From an uncultured Faecalibacterium sp. (GTDB lineage: Bacteria; Bacillota; Clostridia; Oscillospirales; Ruminococcaceae), in contig CABQHF010000010.1 in the NCBI GenBank assembly GCA_902463905.1, positions 1-20,835 on the forward strand: a stretch of DNA of 20,835 nt, written 5' to 3'. This document shows positions 14,800 to 20,835 of this stretch, in pieces; position 1 is the stretch's first letter; each line of letters opens with the position of its first letter. The notes beneath the pieces are model-generated. The model was not told where the DNA came from. It saw only the letters and a list, made by a program, of their open reading frames with translations, and made no database searches. A program made the translations under genes and the position numbers.

Positions 14800-14865
14800 G
14801 CAAAAAAGAGCCGTTGCTCTGCATTTTTGCCGTGAAAAACGCCCTGCCGGAAAGAGGCAGGACGT
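14800..14865 (-). promoter_or_regulatory. Tandem terminator-like hairpins in the MATE leader
   Basis: On the minus strand, hairpin 1 pairs ACGTCCTGCC with GGCAGGGCGT (14839-14848/14856-14865; one G-U) and runs into TTTTT. Hairpin 2 pairs AGAGC with GCTCT (14807-14811/14816-14820) and runs into TTTTTT, with an A-tract on its other side. Both lie between promoter and start codon, as in attenuators. No known riboswitch was recognised. Confidence 0.5.
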
Positions 14866-14885
14866 TGTGTACATTCATGAAAGGT

Positions 14886-14914
14886 ATTATAGCCGAGGCA
14901 AGCGCATTTTACAA
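14886..14914 (-). promoter_or_regulatory. Promoter for the MATE gene
   Basis: On the minus strand, -35 TTGTAA (14909-14914), 17-bp spacer, -10 TATAAT (14886-14891). Transcription would start near 14879. Confidence 0.75.
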
Positions 14915-14960
14915 GATTTGCATTGCATCAACATTTCCGTTTTTTTGCCGGAAGAATTGG

Positions 14961-15163
14961 TTATTTTGCGAAATCCTCTCCCTGCTCCAGCAGTTTTTGC
15001 AGCACATCTTCCGGGCGGGGGTGTGTGGTTTTTGTACTTTTCCAGCAGAGGCGCAGAGGCGCAGCCGCACCGGACATGATGCAGGGTGTGCCCACGATAT
15101 CCAGCATAGGCACATCGTTGTAGTTGCCGCCGCACAGTTGGCGATGTCCTCCGGCACGCGCAC
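14961..15163 (-). pseudogene. Remnant of HAD-family (Cof-like) phosphatase, C-terminus
   Basis: Read on the minus strand across three frames, the DNA gives VPEDIANC, then GGNYNDVPMLDIVGTPCIMS with GAAAP, then LLEKYKNHTPP, then PEDVLQKLLEQGEDFAK and TAA at 14961-14963. The NDVPML block matches HAD motif IV (GDxxNDxxML), and the tail is like that of Cof-type phosphatases. Three lesions break it: one frameshift near 15120-15142, an 8-bp tandem duplication (15047-15054 and 15055-15062), and an extra G near 15009-15017. About 65 codons survive; nothing of the gene is seen beyond 15163, where the acpP control region begins. The assignment rests on hand translation, so it is moderate. Confidence 0.65.
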
Positions 15164-15205
15164 TATTATAAAAGGAAGAAAAGTGTGTCAGAACTGTAAA
15201 AGATA

Positions 15206-15222
15206 AATCATTTTAACTATTT
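15206..15222 (+). promoter_or_regulatory. Upstream operator-like repeat of acpP promoter
   Basis: AATCATTTTAACTATTT, ending three bases before the -35. It matches the repeat at 15274-15290 in 16 of 17 positions. Confidence 0.6.
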
Positions 15223-15225
15223 TTC

Positions 15226-15253
15226 TTGACTTATCCAACGATTCAGCTATAAT
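15226..15253 (+). promoter_or_regulatory. Promoter of the fatty-acid synthesis operon
   Basis: -35 TTGACT (15226-15231), 16-bp spacer, -10 TATAAT (15248-15253). Transcription would start near 15260, giving a leader of about 67 bases that contains the second operator-like repeat. Confidence 0.85.
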
Positions 15254-15273
15254 GGTCGTGTTCCGAATCCCTC

Positions 15274-15290
15274 AATCATTTTAGCTATTT
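15274..15290 (+). promoter_or_regulatory. Downstream operator-like repeat of acpP promoter
   Basis: AATCATTTTAGCTATTT, at about +14 to +30. Same sense as the copy at 15206, 68 bp apart start to start. Together they bracket the promoter, as repressor sites do. I cannot match the sequence to a known FapR or FabT consensus. Confidence 0.6.
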
Positions 15291-15326
15291 AAAAAAACAT
15301 CCAACATACAAAAGGAGAACACTACC

Positions 15327-15554
15327 ATGACTTTTGAAGAAATGAAGAAGATCGTTGTCGATACCCTGAACTGCGACGAGGACAAGGTGACTATGGAGGC
15401 CAGCCTGACCGAGGATCTGGAGGCCGACAGCCTGGACGCTGTGGAGCTGAACATGGCCCTGGAAGATGCCTGCGGCGTGTCCGTGCCCGACGAGGAGCTG
15501 GCAAAGCTCAAGACCGTGGGCGACATCTACAACTACATCACCGCACACATCTGA
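15327..15554 (+). CDS. acpP: Acyl carrier protein
   Basis: A 75-residue acidic acyl carrier protein, which carries growing chains on a 4'-phosphopantetheine arm. The attachment motif DSLDAVEL places the modified Ser at residue 35. The start MTFEEMKKIVVDTLNCDEDK and the LKTVGDIYNYI ending are typical, as is the length. AGGAG lies ten bases before the ATG. First gene of the operon, 11 bp before accD. In some Firmicutes acpP stands elsewhere; here it leads an acc-fab cluster, so the carrier and its users are made from one message. Confidence 0.96.
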   Translation: MTFEEMKKIVVDTLNCDEDKVTMEASLTEDLEADSLDAVELNMALEDACGVSVPDEELAKLKTVGDIYNYITAHI

Positions 15555-15565
15555 GGCAGCAGACC

Positions 15566-16438
15566 ATGAACGATATCCGAGACCTGTTCCCCGGCCGGAT
15601 GCGGGAGCGCACCTTCCAGCTCAAGGCCCGGCGGGATGCCGGGGCCGTCTGGCACGAACCACAGTTCGTGGAGTGCAAGCAGTGCGGCCGCCGCACCACC
15701 CGCACCCTGTGGACGAAAAGCCTTTACGTCTGCCCCAACTGCGGCTACCATATGCCCATCGGCGGCTACTACCGGCTCAGCCTGGTGCTGGACCACGGCA
15801 GCTTCCGGGAATTGGATGCCGACCTGCCCGCGCAGGATGTGCTCCAGTTCCCCGGCTACCCGGAAAAGCTGACCGCCGCCCAGAATAAGACCGGCCTGCA
15901 TGAAGCCGCCGTCACGGCAACCGGCCGCATCGGCGGGGTGGCCTGCGTGGCCGCCGTGCTGGACAGCCGGTTCTTCATGGGCAGCATGAGCACCGCCGTG
16001 GGCGAAAAGATCACCCGCGCCGTCGAGTACGCCGCTGCCAAACGCCTGCCGCTGGTCATTTTCTCGGCAAGCGGCGGCGCACGGATGCAGGAGGGCATTT
16101 TCAGCCTGATGCAGATGGCCAAGACCAGCGCTGCTATCCAGCGCTTTTCCGCCAAAGGCGGGCTGTACGTCAGCGTGCTCACCCACCCCACCACCGGCGG
16201 CGTGACCGCCAGCTTTGCAAGCCTGGGCGACATCATGCTGGCCGAGCCGGGGGCGCTGATCGGCTTTGCCGGGCCCCGTGTCATTGAACAGACCATTGGC
16301 GAAAAGCTGCCCGCCGGGTTCCAGCGCAGTGAATTCCAGCTGGAACACGGCTTTGTGGATCAGGTGGTGCCCCGCGACCAGATGCGGAGCACCCTGATCC
16401 AGATCCTGCAGCTCCATGTGGGAGGAAAACACGAATGA
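15566..16438 (+). CDS. accD: Acetyl-CoA carboxylase carboxyltransferase subunit beta
   Basis: A 290-residue subunit that, with AccA, moves the carboxyl group from carboxybiotin to acetyl-CoA to form malonyl-CoA. The N-terminal zinc ribbon is complete: Cys37 and Cys40, then Cys56 and Cys59 (VECKQC and VCPNCG). The carboxyltransferase core shows FSASGGARMQEGIFSLMQMA, THPTTGGVTASFASLGD and IGFAGPRVIEQTIGEKLP, as expected of AccD. The spacing from acpP is 11 bp, with a GAGG near 15554 as a modest ribosome binding site. It overlaps accA by four bases (ATGA). AccB and AccC, the biotin carrier and carboxylase, are not in view and may lie downstream. Confidence 0.96.
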   Translation: MNDIRDLFPGRMRERTFQLKARRDAGAVWHEPQFVECKQCGRRTTRTLWTKSLYVCPNCGYHMPIGGYYRLSLVLDHGSFRELDADLPAQDVLQFPGYPEKLTAAQNKTGLHEAAVTATGRIGGVACVAAVLDSRFFMGSMSTAVGEKITRAVEYAAAKRLPLVIFSASGGARMQEGIFSLMQMAKTSAAIQRFSAKGGLYVSVLTHPTTGGVTASFASLGDIMLAEPGALIGFAGPRVIEQTIGEKLPAGFQRSEFQLEHGFVDQVVPRDQMRSTLIQILQLHVGGKHE

Positions 16439-17388
16439 TCAAGGAAATTCTGGAGCAGCTGGCTCCGCTGGATGCACAGATCACCGCCCTGAAGGGCAGC
16501 GGCGACGACATGGAAGCCATCACGGCCCACGCCGCCGAGCTGGCAGAGCTTGCCGTAGAGGAGGACGAGATCCTGCGTGCCTGCGGCCCGCTCACCGCCG
16601 AGGATCGGGTCTTTCTGGCCCGGCACCCGGACCGCCCCCACATTGACGAGACCATCTCCGCCCTGTTCACCGATTTCTTCGAGCAGCGGGGCGACCGCCA
16701 GTGCAAGGAGGACCCCGCCATCCTGGGCGGTGTGGCCCGCTTCCACGGCATGCCGGTGACCGTCATCGGCCACCGGAAGGGCTCCACGCTGGAAGAGAAC
16801 CTTGCCTGCAATTTCGGTATGCCGGGGCCGGAGGGCTACCGCAAGGCCCTGCGCCTGATGAAGCAGGCTGAAAAGTTCGGCCGGCCCATCATCACCTTCA
16901 TCGACACGCCGGGCGCTTACCCCGGCAAGGACGCCGAGGAGCGGGGCCAGGGCGAAGCCATCGCCCGCAACCTGATGGAGATGAGCGGCCTGACCGTGCC
17001 GGTCATCGCCGTCGTCACCGGCGAGGGTTCTTCCGGCGGTGCGCTGGCACTGGGCGTGGCAAACCACATCCTCATGCTGGAAAACGCCGTATACTCGGTG
17101 CTCAGCCCGGAGGGCTTTGCCAGCATCCTGTGGAAGGACGCCTCCCGCAGCGGCGAAGCCTGCGAGATGATGAAGCTGACCGCACAGGACCTGTACCAGG
17201 ACGGCATCGTGGAGGAAGTGATCCCGGAGCCGGTGGGCGGTGCCCAGCGCGGGCACGCAGCTCTGTTCGAGCATCTGGACGCCGCCCTGCGGGCACACCT
17301 GAAAGAGCTGTGCCGCATGAACGGCCGGGCCCTTGCCGACCAGCGCTACAAAAAATATCGTCAGATCGGAGAAATGAAGAACGCATGA
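16435..17388 (+). CDS. accA: Acetyl-CoA carboxylase carboxyltransferase subunit alpha
   Basis: A 317-residue partner of AccD in the alpha2beta2 carboxyltransferase. Visible family blocks are DRPHIDETISALFTDFFEQR, VIGHRKGSTLEENLACNFGM, PIITFIDTPGAYPGKDAEER, GQGEAIARNLMEM, VVTGEGSSGGALALGVA and YSVLSPEGFASILWKD. The length matches the usual 315-320 residues. GGGAGG lies about nine bases upstream of the ATG, inside accD, with a four-base overlap that suggests coupled, equimolar synthesis of the two subunits. It ends with another ATGA overlap, into fabH. No missing motif or frameshift seen. Confidence 0.96.
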   Translation: MIKEILEQLAPLDAQITALKGSGDDMEAITAHAAELAELAVEEDEILRACGPLTAEDRVFLARHPDRPHIDETISALFTDFFEQRGDRQCKEDPAILGGVARFHGMPVTVIGHRKGSTLEENLACNFGMPGPEGYRKALRLMKQAEKFGRPIITFIDTPGAYPGKDAEERGQGEAIARNLMEMSGLTVPVIAVVTGEGSSGGALALGVANHILMLENAVYSVLSPEGFASILWKDASRSGEACEMMKLTAQDLYQDGIVEEVIPEPVGGAQRGHAALFEHLDAALRAHLKELCRMNGRALADQRYKKYRQIGEMKNA

Positions 17389-18338
17389 AGGGCTTACAGC
17401 TGATAGCCACCGGCGGCGCACTGCCCGGCCGGACGGTCACGAACGAGGAGCTGAGCCGCACCGTGGACACCACGGACGAGTGGATCACCTCCCGCACCGG
17501 CATCCGCACCCGGCACTGGTGCACCGAAACGGAATCCGCCGCCACGCTGGCCATCGCCGCGGCAAAACAGGCGCTGCAGCGCAGCGGCCTTGCCCCGGCA
17601 GACATCGCCTGCTGTGTGTGCGCCACCCTGTCGGCTCCGGATGCCACTCCCAGTGTGGCCTGTCAGGTACAGGCGGCGCTGGGCCTGCCGGAGGACCGGC
17701 CTGCGCTGGACGTCAACGCGGCCTGCTCCGGCTTTTTGTACGGCACCGCCGTGGCGCGGGGTCTGCTGGCAACGCTGGGCGGGCAGTATGCACTGGTCAT
17801 CGGGTGCGAAGCCCTTTCCCGCCTGATGGATCCCGCCGACCGCTCCACCTGCGTCCTCTTCGGGGACGGAGCCGGGGCGGCCATTTTCCGGCTGGCCGAC
17901 ACCCCCTTTGCCATCACGCTGGGGGCCCGGGGCAGCGATGTCCTGCACGCCGGCGGGCCAAACCGGAACGGTTCTGCACCCATCACCATGGACGGCAGGG
18001 CCGTGTTCCGCTTTGCGGTGGACGCCTTGCCCCGCTGCCTGCACACCGTGCTGGAAGAGACCGGCCTGACCCTCGACGCACTGTCCTGGGTGGTCTGCCA
18101 TCAGGCCAACAGCCGCATCATCGACCACTGTGTGCGGGCCCTGAAAGCCGATCCGGCCAAGTTCTACAAGAACATGGACCGCCACGGCAACACCAGCGCC
18201 GCCAGCATCCCGGTGGCCCTGAACGAGCTGGCCGAGGCCGGGCAGCTGCAGCCGGGGCAGACGATCGCCTGCATCGGCTTTGGCGGCGGCCTGACCTGGG
18301 GCGGCATGATCGTGGAATACGACCCTGCAAGATTTTAA
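17385..18338 (+). CDS. fabH: 3-oxoacyl-ACP synthase III
   Basis: A 317-residue condensing enzyme that starts chains from acetyl- or branched acyl-CoA and malonyl-ACP. The catalytic triad is present: Cys114 (NAACSGFLYG), His239 (VVCHQANSRI) and Asn269 (DRHGNTSAAS). The start is TTDEWITSRTGIRTRHW near residue 29, and the C-terminal GFGGGLTWGG is also typical. The frame is open from 17130, but the ATG at 17385 begins the conserved sequence and overlaps accA as ATGA. The ribosome binding site is weak (GGAG about 14 bases upstream), consistent with coupling to accA. Only three bases separate its stop from the dispersed repeat copy C. Confidence 0.96.
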   Translation: MKGLQLIATGGALPGRTVTNEELSRTVDTTDEWITSRTGIRTRHWCTETESAATLAIAAAKQALQRSGLAPADIACCVCATLSAPDATPSVACQVQAALGLPEDRPALDVNAACSGFLYGTAVARGLLATLGGQYALVIGCEALSRLMDPADRSTCVLFGDGAGAAIFRLADTPFAITLGARGSDVLHAGGPNRNGSAPITMDGRAVFRFAVDALPRCLHTVLEETGLTLDALSWVVCHQANSRIIDHCVRALKADPAKFYKNMDRHGNTSAASIPVALNELAEAGQLQPGQTIACIGFGGGLTWGGMIVEYDPARF

Positions 18339-18340
18339 CA

Positions 18341-18510
18341 GGCTCGCCCTCTCCGTCACGGCTTACGCCGTGCCACCTCCTCCCCTTTTTGGCTTCGCCA
18401 TCTTCCCCCGGCCGGGGGAAGTCTTTCAAAGGGAGAGGCAAGAGCCTTACCGCAACGTTCTTGGCTCTCCCCTTGGGAGAGCTGGCGCGACAGCGCCTGA
18501 GAGGGCGAGG
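18341..18510. repeat. Dispersed palindromic repeat, copy C (inside the fab operon)
   Basis: Ends GGCTCGCCCTCTCCGTCAC and GCCTGAGAGGGCGAGG. It is longer than the other copies, with an added segment of about 40 bp near 18380-18420 containing a CCCCCGGCCGGGGG palindrome, and a more diverged first CTCTCCC palindrome. It sits between the fabH stop and the fabK start, so it is transcribed with the operon. Confidence 0.82.
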
Positions 18511-18535
18511 ACGTTGAACAATAAGAGTCACTTTT

Positions 18536-19471
18536 ATGAAACTTTTAAATGAAATTTTAGGGACCAGATATCCCATCATCCAGGGCGGCATGGCCAACAT
18601 CGCCACCGGCGAGTTTGCCGCCGCCTGCTCCAACGCGGGAGCGCTGGGCATCATCGGCGCGGGCGGCATGAACGCCGACACCCTGCGCGAGAACATCCGC
18701 CGCTGCAAGCAATTGACGACCAAGCCCTTCGGCGTGAACATCATGCTGATGCACCCGCAGGCCGACGAATTTGCAAAGATCGTGGTGGAAGAGGGCGTGC
18801 AGGTGGTCACCACCGGTGCCGGCAACCCCGGCAAGTATGTTCCCATGTGGAAAGCCGCCGGTATCAAGGTGATCCCGGTGGTGGCAGCGGCCGTGCTGGC
18901 AAAGCATCTGGAGCCGCTGGGCATCGACGCCGTCATTGCCGAGGGCACCGAGAGCGGCGGCCATGTGGGCGAGATGACCACCATGGCGCTGGTGCCCCAG
19001 GTAGTGGACGCGGTGCACGTTCCCGTCATTGCAGCGGGCGGCATCGCAGACGGCCGTCAGCTGGCGGCTGCGATGGCACTGGGTGCCTGCGGCGTGCAGG
19101 TGGGCACCTGCCTGCTGGTGAGCGAGGAGTGCCCCATCCACGAAAACTACAAGGCGGCCCTTCTCAAGGCCAAGGACAGTGATACCATCGTCACCGGCCG
19201 CAGTGTCGGCGCACCGGTGCGTGTGCTGAAAAACCGCATGAGCCGCGAGTACGTCCGGCAGGAAAAGGCCGGGGCCGACAAGATGGAACTGGAAAAATAC
19301 ACCCTCGGCAGCCTGCGCCGGGCCGTGTTTGAGGGCGACACCACCACCGGCAGCCTGATGGCCGGTCAGGTGGCCGGGATGCTCCACGAGGTGCGCCCCG
19401 TAGCCGACATCCTGAACGACCTGTGGGAAAGCGGGAGGCAGCGCATCGCCGCGCTGAACGAGCTATGCTGA
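18536..19471 (+). CDS. fabK: Enoyl-ACP reductase II (FabK)
   Basis: A 311-residue FMN-dependent enoyl-ACP reductase, which carries out the last reduction of each elongation round. It has the nitronate-monooxygenase-like TIM barrel: YPIIQGGMANIATGEFAAAC at the N-terminus, GTESGGHVGEMTTMALVPQV with the catalytic His (residue 143; H144 in S. pneumoniae), and PVIAAGGIADGRQLAAAMAL with GACGVQVGT for FMN. Length and motifs fit FabK rather than FabI. The ATG at 18536 has only a weak AAGAG upstream; no better start is visible. It follows the repeat and overlaps the next gene. Replacement of FabI by FabK is common in Firmicutes and confers triclosan tolerance. Confidence 0.92.
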   Translation: MKLLNEILGTRYPIIQGGMANIATGEFAAACSNAGALGIIGAGGMNADTLRENIRRCKQLTTKPFGVNIMLMHPQADEFAKIVVEEGVQVVTTGAGNPGKYVPMWKAAGIKVIPVVAAAVLAKHLEPLGIDAVIAEGTESGGHVGEMTTMALVPQVVDAVHVPVIAAGGIADGRQLAAAMALGACGVQVGTCLLVSEECPIHENYKAALLKAKDSDTIVTGRSVGAPVRVLKNRMSREYVRQEKAGADKMELEKYTLGSLRRAVFEGDTTTGSLMAGQVAGMLHEVRPVADILNDLWESGRQRIAALNELC

Positions 19472-20532
19472 CCCTTGCCGGAAAGGCCCTGCCCGTGCCC
19501 ATCCTGCAGGGCGGCATGGGCGTGGGCGTCTCTCTGGGCGGGCTGGCCGGTGCCGTGGCGGCCTGCGGCGGCATGGGGTGCATCTCCACCGCCGATGCAG
19601 GCTACCGGGAGCCGGATTTTGCCCGCGACCCCGTAAGCGCCAACCACCGCGCCCTGACTGCAGAGATCCAGAAAGCCAAAGCCCTTGCCAAGGGCGCGGG
19701 ACTGGTGGCCATCAATGCGATGGTGGCCACCCAGGACTATGCCGCTGCCATCCGCACCGCGGTAGAAGCGGGCGTGGACGCGGTGGTGTCCGGTGCCGGC
19801 CTGCCGCTGGAGCTGCCCGGCCTTGTGGGCACGCGGGAGGTGGCCATTGCGCCCATCGTCTCCAGTGCCAGAGCCGCCCGGCTCATCCTGCGCCGCTGGG
19901 CCAAGGAGTTTGCCCGCACCGCCGACTTTGTGGTCATCGAGGGCTGCAAGGCAGGCGGGCATCTGGGCTTTGCCGAGGCCGACCTGCTGGCAGGCAGCTG
20001 CCAGACCCTGGACGAGATCCTGCCGGAAGTGCTGGCCGAGGTGCAGCCCTATGAGGCGCAGTTCGGCCATGCCATCCCGGTGTTCGTGGCAGGCGGTGTG
20101 TACACCGGGGCCGACATGGCCCACTATACAAAGCTGGGGGCCGCCGGGGTGCAGCTGGCCACCCGGTTCATCCCCACCTACGAGTGCGATGCCAGCCAGA
20201 CCTACAAGGACGTGCTCCTGGCCGCAAAGCCGGAGGATGTGCGCATCATCCACAGCCCGGTGGGCATGCCGGGCCGGGCGCTGAACACCCCGCTGGTGCA
20301 GGCACTGGCCAAGGGCAAACGCTTTGCGCCCCGGCACTGCGCCCGCTGTTTAAAGACCTGCGACCCCGCCAAGGTGCCCTACTGCATCACCCACGCCCTC
20401 ATCGAAGCGGTGAAGGGCAATGTAGAAGAGGGGCTGTTCTTCTGCGGGGCCAACGTGGGCCGACTGGACCGGATGTACACCGTCCGGGAACTGATGGACG
20501 AATTGACCGCCGAATGGAGGCATGACCTATGA
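19465..20532 (+). CDS. FabK-like / nitronate monooxygenase family flavoprotein
   Basis: A 355-residue flavoprotein and distant paralogue of the neighbouring FabK. It has VPILQGGMGVGVSLGGLAGA at the start, CKAGGHLGF (His166 at the catalytic position) and VFVAGGVYTGADMAHY with LGAAGVQLATRF for FMN. It differs from FabK by its longer C-terminus with a Cys-x2-Cys-x3-Cys-x7-Cys pattern (Cys292, 295, 299, 307) and a later FFCG. The reaction is unknown: it may be a nitronate monooxygenase, or act on an acyl-chain intermediate, which its place in the operon favours. The ATG at 19465 lies inside the fabK end (7-base overlap); the open frame reaches back to 19423 but without family character. Its stop overlaps fabD as ATGA. 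Confidence 0.82.
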   Translation: MLTLAGKALPVPILQGGMGVGVSLGGLAGAVAACGGMGCISTADAGYREPDFARDPVSANHRALTAEIQKAKALAKGAGLVAINAMVATQDYAAAIRTAVEAGVDAVVSGAGLPLELPGLVGTREVAIAPIVSSARAARLILRRWAKEFARTADFVVIEGCKAGGHLGFAEADLLAGSCQTLDEILPEVLAEVQPYEAQFGHAIPVFVAGGVYTGADMAHYTKLGAAGVQLATRFIPTYECDASQTYKDVLLAAKPEDVRIIHSPVGMPGRALNTPLVQALAKGKRFAPRHCARCLKTCDPAKVPYCITHALIEAVKGNVEEGLFFCGANVGRLDRMYTVRELMDELTAEWRHDL

Positions 20533-20835
20533 AACTTGCTGTTCTATATGCCGGTCAGGGTGCCCAGCACCCCGGCATGGGCAAAGAATTTTACGAAAGC
20601 TCCCCCGCCTTCCGGGCCGCCTTCGACAGCGCGGCGCTGGATTTTGACCTGCACCGCGTCTGCTTTGAGGACCCGGACGGCGTTCTGAATCAGACCGAAT
20701 ACACCCAGCCCTGCATGGTGGCCTTTGCCTGCGGCGTCACCGCCGTGCTGGCCGAGCAGGGCGTGCAGCCCGCTTACGCTGCCGGGCTTTCGCTGGGCGA
20801 ATACTCCGCGCTGGAAGCTGCCGGGGTGTTCACCG
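20529..20835 (+). CDS. fabD: Malonyl-CoA:ACP transacylase, N-terminal part
   Basis: The first 102 codons of FabD, which loads malonyl groups from CoA onto ACP; the gene is cut by the right edge. GQGAQ is at residues 9-13, and the nucleophile elbow GLSLGEYSAL places the catalytic Ser at residue 88. YTQPCMVAFACGV before it is also typical. The elbow has Leu where GHSLGE is more common, a variant I recall in clostridial FabD. GGAGG lies about eight bases before the ATG, which overlaps the preceding stop as ATGA. Likely followed by fabG and fabF, as in related operons; this is inference. Confidence 0.95.
   Translation, partial: MKLAVLYAGQGAQHPGMGKEFYESSPAFRAAFDSAALDFDLHRVCFEDPDGVLNQTEYTQPCMVAFACGVTAVLAEQGVQPAYAAGLSLGEYSALEAAGVFT

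Noticed and set aside
14800..14880. mini-ykkC (guanidine-II) riboswitch before the MATE gene
   Set aside because: The two hairpins do not both carry the ACGR loops this class requires.
14774..15206. Small intact genes in the MATE-acpP spacer
   Set aside because: Short open frames on both strands there have no ribosome binding site or family match; the only recognisable protein similarity needs three frame changes and is called as a pseudogene.

Overview
The window looks like a GC-rich, low-molecular-complexity-intergenic Firmicute of the Oscillospiraceae (Faecalibacterium or a close relative). The basis is Gram-positive-type gene content (PcrA, RecD2, ThyX, FabK, AccD with a zinc ribbon, YceG/MltG next to a U32 peptidase), strong AGGAGG ribosome binding sites, and a dispersed palindromic repeat containing CTCTCCCAAAGGGAGAG that I recall as common in Faecalibacterium-like genomes. 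The genus is an inference; the sequence alone does not fix it. No rRNA, tRNA, CRISPR array, insertion-sequence transposase or phage gene is visible.

Region 1 (1-6593, minus strand) is one probable operon read right to left from a promoter at 6565-6593: pcrA (DNA helicase), thyX (flavin-dependent thymidylate synthase), tmk (dTMP kinase), a GNAT-like protein, mltG (peptidoglycan lytic transglycosylase) and a U32 peptidase that runs off the left edge. thyX and tmk overlap by ATGA and perform consecutive steps from dUMP to dTDP. Region 2 (6594-7036) is gene-free and holds eight alternating-orientation copies of a 12-bp motif near TTGCACAGAGAC, of unknown role, next to the terminator of region 3. 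Region 3 (7037-9866, minus) holds oadG-oadB, the gamma and beta membrane subunits of a sodium-pumping decarboxylase, and an mreB-family actin with a terminator-like hairpin in its leader.

Region 4 (9867-12449) holds a dispersed repeat copy and recD2 (minus). Region 5 (12591-13265, plus) is a small Ser/Ala-rich lipoprotein gene with its own promoter and a strong two-way terminator, followed by a second repeat copy. Region 6 (13417-14914, minus) is a MATE-family efflux gene whose leader carries two terminator-like hairpins. Just upstream lies the frameshifted tail of a HAD-family phosphatase gene (14961-15163), a pseudogene.

Region 7 (15206-20835, plus) is a type II fatty-acid synthesis operon: acpP, accD, accA, fabH, fabK, a second FabK/nitronate-monooxygenase-like flavoprotein, and fabD (cut by the right edge). 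Most junctions are ATGA overlaps, which suggests translational coupling; the exception is fabH-fabK, where a third dispersed repeat copy is inserted. Its promoter (TTGACT-16-TATAAT) is bracketed by two nearly identical 17-bp direct repeats, the best candidate operator pair in the window. Functionally, AccD/AccA (with AccB/AccC, not seen here) make malonyl-CoA, FabD loads it on ACP, FabH starts the chain and FabK reduces the enoyl intermediate.

I did not find a clear new multi-gene system. The least explained items are the 6771-6973 motif array, the paired operators at acpP, the flavoprotein paralogue beside fabK and the Gly/Ser/Tyr-rich insert of PcrA.
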